Shown here: positions 45,889-53,000 of the stretch, piece after piece
How the letters are laid out: every line of letters starts with the position of its first letter
Numbering within the stretch: the stretch's first letter is position 1
Assembly (NCBI GenBank): GCA_009760855.2
Contig: WPIO01000007.1
Coordinates: forward strand, 4,222,001 to 4,275,000
Direction of reading: 5' to 3'
From: Cristatella mucedo
Lineage: Eukaryota > Bryozoa > Phylactolaemata > Cristatellidae
DNA length: 53,000 bases
Position numbers and translations under genes: made by a program
Notes under the pieces: model-generated
What the model was told of the DNA's origin: nothing
The model's database searches: none
Seen by the model: the letters and a program-made list of their open reading frames with translations, nothing else

Positions 45889-45967
<79 letters not shown>
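45764..45967. repeat. Compound (CT)n-(TA)n-(GT)n microsatellite
   Basis: CT units to about 45788, TA units to about 45806, then about 160 bp of GT with a few TTT/GA interruptions. Confidence 0.97.
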
Positions 45968-45970
<3 letters not shown>

Positions 45971-47219
45971 ACGCTCGTGTGTACGTGAGTGCGCGAGAGC
46001 ATTCGAACACGCCAGACGACCGGCAAGATAAGGCAGCTGTTTAATTCAAACCGAAAGAAGCCATGTGGGAGAGGGTGGTGGTCAAACTGACCGACGCTAG
46101 ACCCGAAGACATTGAAGTTAGACACTGAAGTTTGCGAATAGGCACATTTTTTAAGGCAAGATTCTTTTGCCAAAATTTTCGGGAACCTGGATGTGTCCAT
46201 CAGACTCAGCATCCTCATTCCTCGCGCGAGAAGCCGACTCAGTGCTGGTTTGATGTTTCATCTAGTTTCGTATGCAGGCCGGCCCACCAATCCCCTTTGC
46301 CGACATGTGGCTGCCTGCATGCAATACTTGCTGAATAAGTTGCTTTGCCAAGACGACATAGAGAGAAGACCGGAAGCCAAGCAGGGATCCTCGACAAGTT
46401 GGAATGTCCCAGTGGTTCGGGCCCGAGTTTTTTTACGAGAAAGACTCCTGCATAATTGGCGGGAAGTTTTCCCACGAGACAGACTTCTGAGCAATTCCAG
46501 TGTCGTGTGGTCTCGTAGTTGCTAGAGCGCGTGGTTGTACCATTGTGTCAGCTTCCTCCACCTCGGAAGGTCCAGTGGGAAAAGGGTGCAATCAACGGTT
46601 GAGTAATGACATCGAGCATCTATTATGCATTCAGTCCGTGCCGGGAGTGGGACAATCGGTCTACAGTGGGCGCTCTGGCTCAACAGCGATTGTCGGATTT
46701 GAACATCCACAGTTCTTTCTTTATCATTGATTGTTACACGTAATAACAAGTCAGCTGTTCACTAATTTTTGTGGCTTTTTGAGTAATACCGACATCGGGA
46801 TGCAACAGCCAACACTGAGGGTAGTTTTGGCACATGCAATTAAGATGCGGTGGCTAACAAAGCAGGCAAATAGCCTGACCTTCCCAGTCCCTACAAATAA
46901 GGCAGTGCCGCGGTCGCACCTACCTATATAACTGGAGTCAGGCACAGAGGTAGCCAACACTTACGACACAACTAGTGTACGAAAATGAAGATATTTCGAA
47001 ACTTTTGCGATATGCATAAACTCACCGTCAAAGGTTTTCCATATGCTGGTTTCGCTGGGGACACCACTACATTTGTAAAAGCAACCAGGCAGGGTGGCTG
47101 CACTAGCCAATGATAAGAATAGTACTAGTGTGACCTGTGTAGATAAGTGTCATGATAAAGCTCAGCATCAAAGCTCCTACAGACTATTAGCCCTTGCAGG
47201 AATGTCCATCAGATTTAAA
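45968..47219. other. Intron 2, nothing recognised
   Basis: Short ORFs with no similarity I recognise. Confidence 0.45.
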
Positions 47220-47384
47220 CATGCTGATCCCATTTGCATGCTGACCATGTGCATGTCACCCCTAACCATGGTATGCTTGTTGTCATTGAGCATGCTATCA
47301 CTAACCATTCGATCGTGCTTCTTTTGCAACAAATGTAAAGTGCATGTAAAGATATTGAGTTCTCTGAGGATGCTCTATCAAATG
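47220..47384 (+). repeat. LINE 3' UTR and tail (first member of a chimeric tandem)
   Basis: GCATGCTGACCATGTGCATG, CACTAACCATTCGATCGTGC, TTTTGCAACAAATGTAAAGT, then ATTGAGTTCTCTGAGGATGC and TCTATCAAATG. The ATT tract is absent, and the next LINE begins at once. Confidence 0.88.
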
Positions 47385-48355
47385 CAAACCAACTTACTTG
47401 TTATGGGCAATCCAACTGTGATTCGGAAATGGGAAAGATTAACGCTCAAAATCGGCTTTGCCAGCATATCTCCTGTGGAATCTGCACGAAATCAAGGTGT
47501 CATGTTCCAAATTGAGCTTTCATTAGACGACCACATCAGCTCCACAATCAAGTCTGCCTACTTTCAGCTACATAACATTGCTAAAATTCGGGCTTGTTTA
47601 GATAGGGATACGACATCTAAGTTGGTCCATACATTTGTGACATCCCGTCTTGACTTCTGTAACTCTCTGCTTTCTGGTCTACCAGCCTGTGCAATCAGGT
47701 GCTTACAGCTGGTGCAAAACTCTGCAGCTAGGCATGTCTGTCGTGAGCGTTGCAGTTACCACATCACACACCACTTTTCACAGATCTGCACCGGCTACCA
47801 GTCAAGCAATGCCTCGACTTCAAGGTTTTGTCATTCCCTTTTAGGTCCCTCCATTCTTTGGCTCCAGCCTGCCTATCTGATCTACTGCCCCACGAGACTA
47901 AGCATCGTCCCACCCACTTTTTGGAATCTTACTGTTTAGCTATACCTCGTACAAACCTCAAATCCTTCGGAGACTGTGCATTTAGTTTGTATGCTCCCAA
48001 AGCCTTGAACGTTCTCCCGACTTGCGTCACGACTTCCGCTGACTTGGCAGCATTTAAAACAAAATTAAAAAACGCACCTAGTTAGCACAGCACTTAATGG
48101 GTCCTTGTGATTCGTCCTTCATGTGCTTATTCGTGCTGACACTGTGCATGCTGCCACTAACCACACTTGCATGCTGACTCTGTGCTTGTCTCCCCTAACC
48201 ATGTTACTCTTGTCGTTTATTAAGCATGCTATTACTAACCATTCGATGGCGTTGGCTTTGAAGCAAATGCAAAGCGCCTAGAAAAAAGACTGAGTTCTCT
48301 GAGGGCGCTTTATCAAGTGTGTTATTAGTATTATTATTGTAATTATTATTAAACA
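47385..48355 (+). pseudogene. 5'-truncated LINE joined directly to the tail of another LINE
   Basis: It begins abruptly inside ORF2 (CAAACCAACTTACTTGTTAT encoding TNLLVMGNPTV). It continues with SARNQGVMFQIELSLDDHI and LPACAIRCLQLVQNSAARHV, then a frameshift near 47765 and LPVKQCLDFKVL to LYAPKALNVLPTCV. The 3' UTR, hairpin variant AAGACTGAGTTCTCT, GGGCGCT and an ATT tract follow. The catalytic part of RT is not included. Confidence 0.92.
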
Positions 48356-48359
48356 GAGA

Positions 48360-48510
48360 TCAGGCATGCAGAGTAGCCACAGTAGCTCCTCACAGCAGTA
48401 TATCCTGATTACGTGCAGCCGCGGGCTACTCCTATAGGTCTCTGTATATAAGGCCATGTCTTATTGAGGCTGACTAGTCCATGTGGATCCAACATGGTGT
48501 CAGAAGTAAA
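48360..48510 (+). mobile_element. Probable LTR 3' end with primer-binding site (remnant)
   Basis: CTCTGTATATAAGGCCATG (TATA-like) is followed by GTGGATCCAACA and then TGGTGTCAGAAGT (48495-48507). The last word matches the widespread tRNA-Leu-type primer-binding site of Ty3/Gypsy elements, directly after a CA-ending LTR. No gag or pol frame follows and no second LTR is in the window, so only a fragment is claimed. Confidence 0.4.
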
Positions 48511-50310
<1,800 letters not shown>

Positions 50311-50311
50311 C

Positions 50312-50383
<72 letters not shown>

Positions 50384-50710
50384 GTGCGTGTGCGTGTGCG
50401 TGTGCGTGTGCGTGTGCGTGTGCGTGTGCGTGTGCGTGTGCGTGTGCGTGTGCGTGTGCGTGTGCGTGTGCGTGTGCGTGTGCGTGTGCGTGTGCGTGTG
50501 CGTGTGCGTGTGCGTGTGCGTGTGCGTGTGCGTGTGCGTGTGCGTGTGCGTGTGCGTGTGCGTGTGCGTGTGCGTGTGCGTGTGCGTGTGCGTGTGCGTG
50601 TGCGTGTGCGTGTGCGTGTGCGTGTGCGTGCGTGTGCGTGTGCGTGTGCGTGTGCGTGTGCGTGTGCGTGTGCGTGTGCGTGTGCGTGTGCGTGTGCGTG
50701 TGTGTGTGTG
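50311..50710. repeat. (TA)n-(TG)n-(TGTGCG)n array, about 400 bp
   Basis: TA units to about 50334, about 40 bp of TG, a short TATA interruption, then roughly 53 hexamers of TGTGCG with one register slip near 50628. TG-only units close the array. Confidence 0.97.
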
Positions 50711-50770
50711 TAGGAAGCTATAGTAGCGCAGGGTTATGACCACGCCTCTACTTTAGCTCAGAGATCTGAA

Positions 50771-51085
50771 CGGTGGCGGAGCCAGAATTTTCATCTCGAG
50801 GGGCAAGACAAGCAAAATACTTATAAAGGGGCAAGACTGCAAGATTCTCAAGAACACGGGCCACACCCACAATTAAGGAAAACTTATATCGTAAAATCAT
50901 AGTTTTTATTCGACAAGAACTTGGAGGGTGCTCATTTTACGGAATTAAAGCATAATTTCTCCGTTGGTGACGGTCTCGGAGAGTAGGATCTGGGGGCGGG
51001 GTAAGGGCCGGCCCAGCTTGCTGCCCCCAGCTTGTAGGGGGAGTGGCAACTGCCCTCCTGGCCCCCCCCCCTGGCTCCGCCACTG
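50771..51085. mobile_element. hAT-like MITE, copy 2 (315 bp)
   Basis: Left end CGGTGGCGGAGCCAGAATTT; right end CCTGGCTCCGCCACTG. Same family as the 44192 element by its ends and the ATTTTCATC..GAGGGGCAAGAC subterminal segment. The flanks GATCTGAA and TATTTAAA agree at 5 of 8 positions, a possible decayed 8-bp target duplication. No transposase. Confidence 0.78.
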
Positions 51086-51552
51086 TATTTAAAGCATGCA
51101 TATCTCTCCATGCGGCAAGACAACATTTTACTAACCAAGGCTTTTGAGAACCCCAGAGCCCAAACTTTTTTCACGAGAAAGGTATTTATTGTACAATACT
51201 CACAACAGGCTTAAGCAGTGGCAGATGGCTCAGGAGCTGCTTGCAGGAATTTGCATTCCGGCATCTGGCTGATTGATGATCACGGTGCAGCTATTTGGGT
51301 TTAAGAATAAGCTGTGGCCAGAGCATGCACAGCATGTGGTGAAATACTTGAACCTCAGCACGAAGCTTCTTTTCTGCTACAGAGTGATGGCAGTGGTATT
51401 TGCTGGATTATTAATAAATAATCCAGTAAGCCGAATAACCGATGGCTAGCATTCAAGTTTGAGACCTGTAACTAAGTACTGGTACATAGATATATTGTGC
51501 TACCCACGAAAGTGCCGTCTGAGCCCCTTTTGTGTGGCCACCAAGCATTGCT
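51086..51552. other. Intron 2, nothing recognised
   Basis: Ordinary composition. Confidence 0.5.
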
Positions 51553-51675
51553 GCCCTGGTTTGGCCCAGGGGTTAAGATGTTCGCCTTTAACGATTAAGG
51601 CCATGGGCTCGAGTCCCTGATACGTAATTCACTGGGACAAAGATTAAGTTCTCTCAGGGCACTACACAAATCGAT
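51553..51675 (+). repeat. tRNA-derived SINE
   Basis: GCCCTGGTTTGGCCCAGGGG (A box TGGCCCAGGGG), B box GGGCTCGAGTCCC, then AAAGATTAAGTTCTCTCAGG and GCACTACACAAAT. The short linker between B box and tail is diverged. Confidence 0.85.
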
Positions 51676-52913
51676 TATATTACTTATATTAACTATGAGG
51701 GGGTGAATCTGCACTTCCTAAAGCAGACTCTTTGGGAATCGAATCTCTGGATTCACGATGTCTATCGCGGTCGGTAAGTAAGCTTGCTCTCGGGTTAGAT
51801 TGGCCATGAGGACTTGACTCGGTGCGGATAGCAGGTCAGCCCGCCCCCTCCCCGCATCATCTTTTCTCCTAGCCGGGCTACGTAGGAGCCGACGTAGCCC
51901 TGGTCCTTTCACTAACCCATCTAGTAATGGTTGCTGTTCGGTTTCGGCCGAGCTGCTCTTTTTACTTGTGCATGTAATCTATCTTCGTATAGATCCCGTG
52001 TGATTGTAAGTCGATCGCCTATTCTGGACGCTGTTTGCTGGGTGGCTCGTGCGTCATGTCGTATCTCTCTCAGTGCATTCCTCGCTCATGCACTCGCTCT
52101 TGGCATTTCCTGTCACGAGGACCTACTTCTGGCCGTCGAGCAATCCAGGCAAACTCTGCCAGCCAGCGTTGTAAATCTTCGGTGTGACATAACTGAGTAT
52201 CCCCGCAGAGTGTTTGAAACTTGTTCGTTTAATCTCGCGAGAGCTATGGCGGACGGCAAAACTTGATTCTTGCCTTGAGACTTTGTAGCTGAATGCCCGA
52301 TAACTTTCATTTACTACATTTTGATCAACGGAACTGCTTGACATAGGAAACGCTGAACGTCAAGCCGGGATAGAGGACTTCGTTTTTTGATCGGACGTGC
52401 AGTGGTATAAGAATCCTCAGCGCTTGCCGTGTGCATGCATTGTTTGCTGTCCGCCTTATCTTGATAAACTCATTTTAGATTCAGAAGGCCTTCTGTACGG
52501 TTACTCGTCCCCGTCGCTAGTTACCCAAAACTAGGACACGCTTACTTAAACAATAAGGATCGCATGAGATTCTCGGTTCTCGATAGGCTGGTATAAGGCA
52601 ACTCTCTTTTAGCGAAGCTTCCGAAACTTACTCAAACAGCTCTTAGAACAGTTACTTCTAGATATGGCAGTTAAGCTGGCCCTACACAGGCTACGAACGA
52701 AGCAGGTCGCTACCTTTGGCTAATAGCGGTGTGATGTCTCTTGGTCGTGCGACGGACACGTGCCAAAATTACGACTCCGACCTTGACGACCAGCCATAGT
52801 TGAGTTGATTGATGTGAAGCTGAATTGATACAACAGTGCCAGCCTCCTTGTAACTCGCATTTTTTGCACATACGTTTGGTTAGATAGGGATGATTTTTCT
52901 GTGAAGATCTGTA
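51676..52913. other. Intron 2, nothing recognised
   Basis: An imperfect inverted word GGGCTACGT/ACGTAGCCC lies near 51875-51900. ORFs are short and unrecognised. Confidence 0.45.
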
Positions 52914-53000
52914 GGTCGTGCTTCCTTTGCAGCAATTGTAAAGCGCCTTGAAAGAGACTGAGTTCTCTGAGGGCGCTTTATCAAATGTATTGTTATTACT
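52914..53000 (+). repeat. LINE 3' tail at the window edge
   Basis: GTCGTGCTTCCTTTGCAGCA, the hairpin AGAGACTGAGTTCTCT, GGGCGCTTTATCAAATG, then ATT/GTT repeats cut by the window end. Confidence 0.88.

Overview
The window is nuclear DNA from an animal. The decisive evidence is two coding exons of an ELK-type (EAG/KCNH superfamily) voltage-gated potassium channel on the + strand. Exon 1 starts at the ATG at 13856 and ends at a GTGAGT donor after 13931. Exon 2 runs from a TTGCAG acceptor to a GTAAGA donor (44954-45184). The two join in frame through a split codon and encode the first 102 residues of the channel, i.e. the PAS-cap and most of the PAS (eag) domain. No other protein-coding gene could be supported. 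The species cannot be named. Intron size, heavy SINE/LINE load, long microsatellites and a CpG-island promoter fit a mid-sized or large metazoan genome; the protein looks like an invertebrate or deuterostome ELK and not clearly either.

Layout. 1-10.4 kb: upstream intergenic DNA with decayed LINEs, SINEs, a cluster of E-box-like repeats (9.06-9.18 kb) and a GC-rich block. 10.9-15.0 kb: a strongly CpG-rich island around exon 1. It holds a long GA/CAGA tract, a (CCG)n tract of about 36 units, a 40-bp perfect palindrome and, just inside intron 1, a (GGC)n/(CCG)n inverted pair. 13,932-44,953: intron 1 (about 31 kb). It is filled with partial LINEs of one CR1/L2-like family plus a second RT family, tRNA-derived SINEs, a nested inverted-repeat element carrying a MITE and telomere-like CCCTAAA repeats, hAT-like MITEs, trinucleotide repeats, and an isolated CpG-rich block with a TATAAAGG box (33.7-34.7 kb) that might be an internal promoter. 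45,185-53,000: the start of intron 2, with very long GT and GTGTGC arrays, a chimeric tandem LINE, a probable LTR/primer-binding-site remnant, a second hAT-like MITE copy and the edge of another LINE tail.

The dominant repeat story is one LINE family and one SINE family sharing the same 3' end. Both carry an inner stem AGAGA/TCTCT nested inside an outer GCGCC/GGCGC-type stem, followed in the LINE by ATT-rich repeats. This suggests the SINEs are mobilised by the LINE. All LINE copies here are 5'-truncated and broken by stops or frameshifts.

No prokaryotic feature, CRISPR array, operon or clearly new molecular system is visible. The most interesting items are the ELK 5' gene structure, the CGG-type repeats and palindrome in its promoter, the SINE/LINE tail sharing, the nested element with heptameric telomere-like repeats, and the candidate internal promoter.
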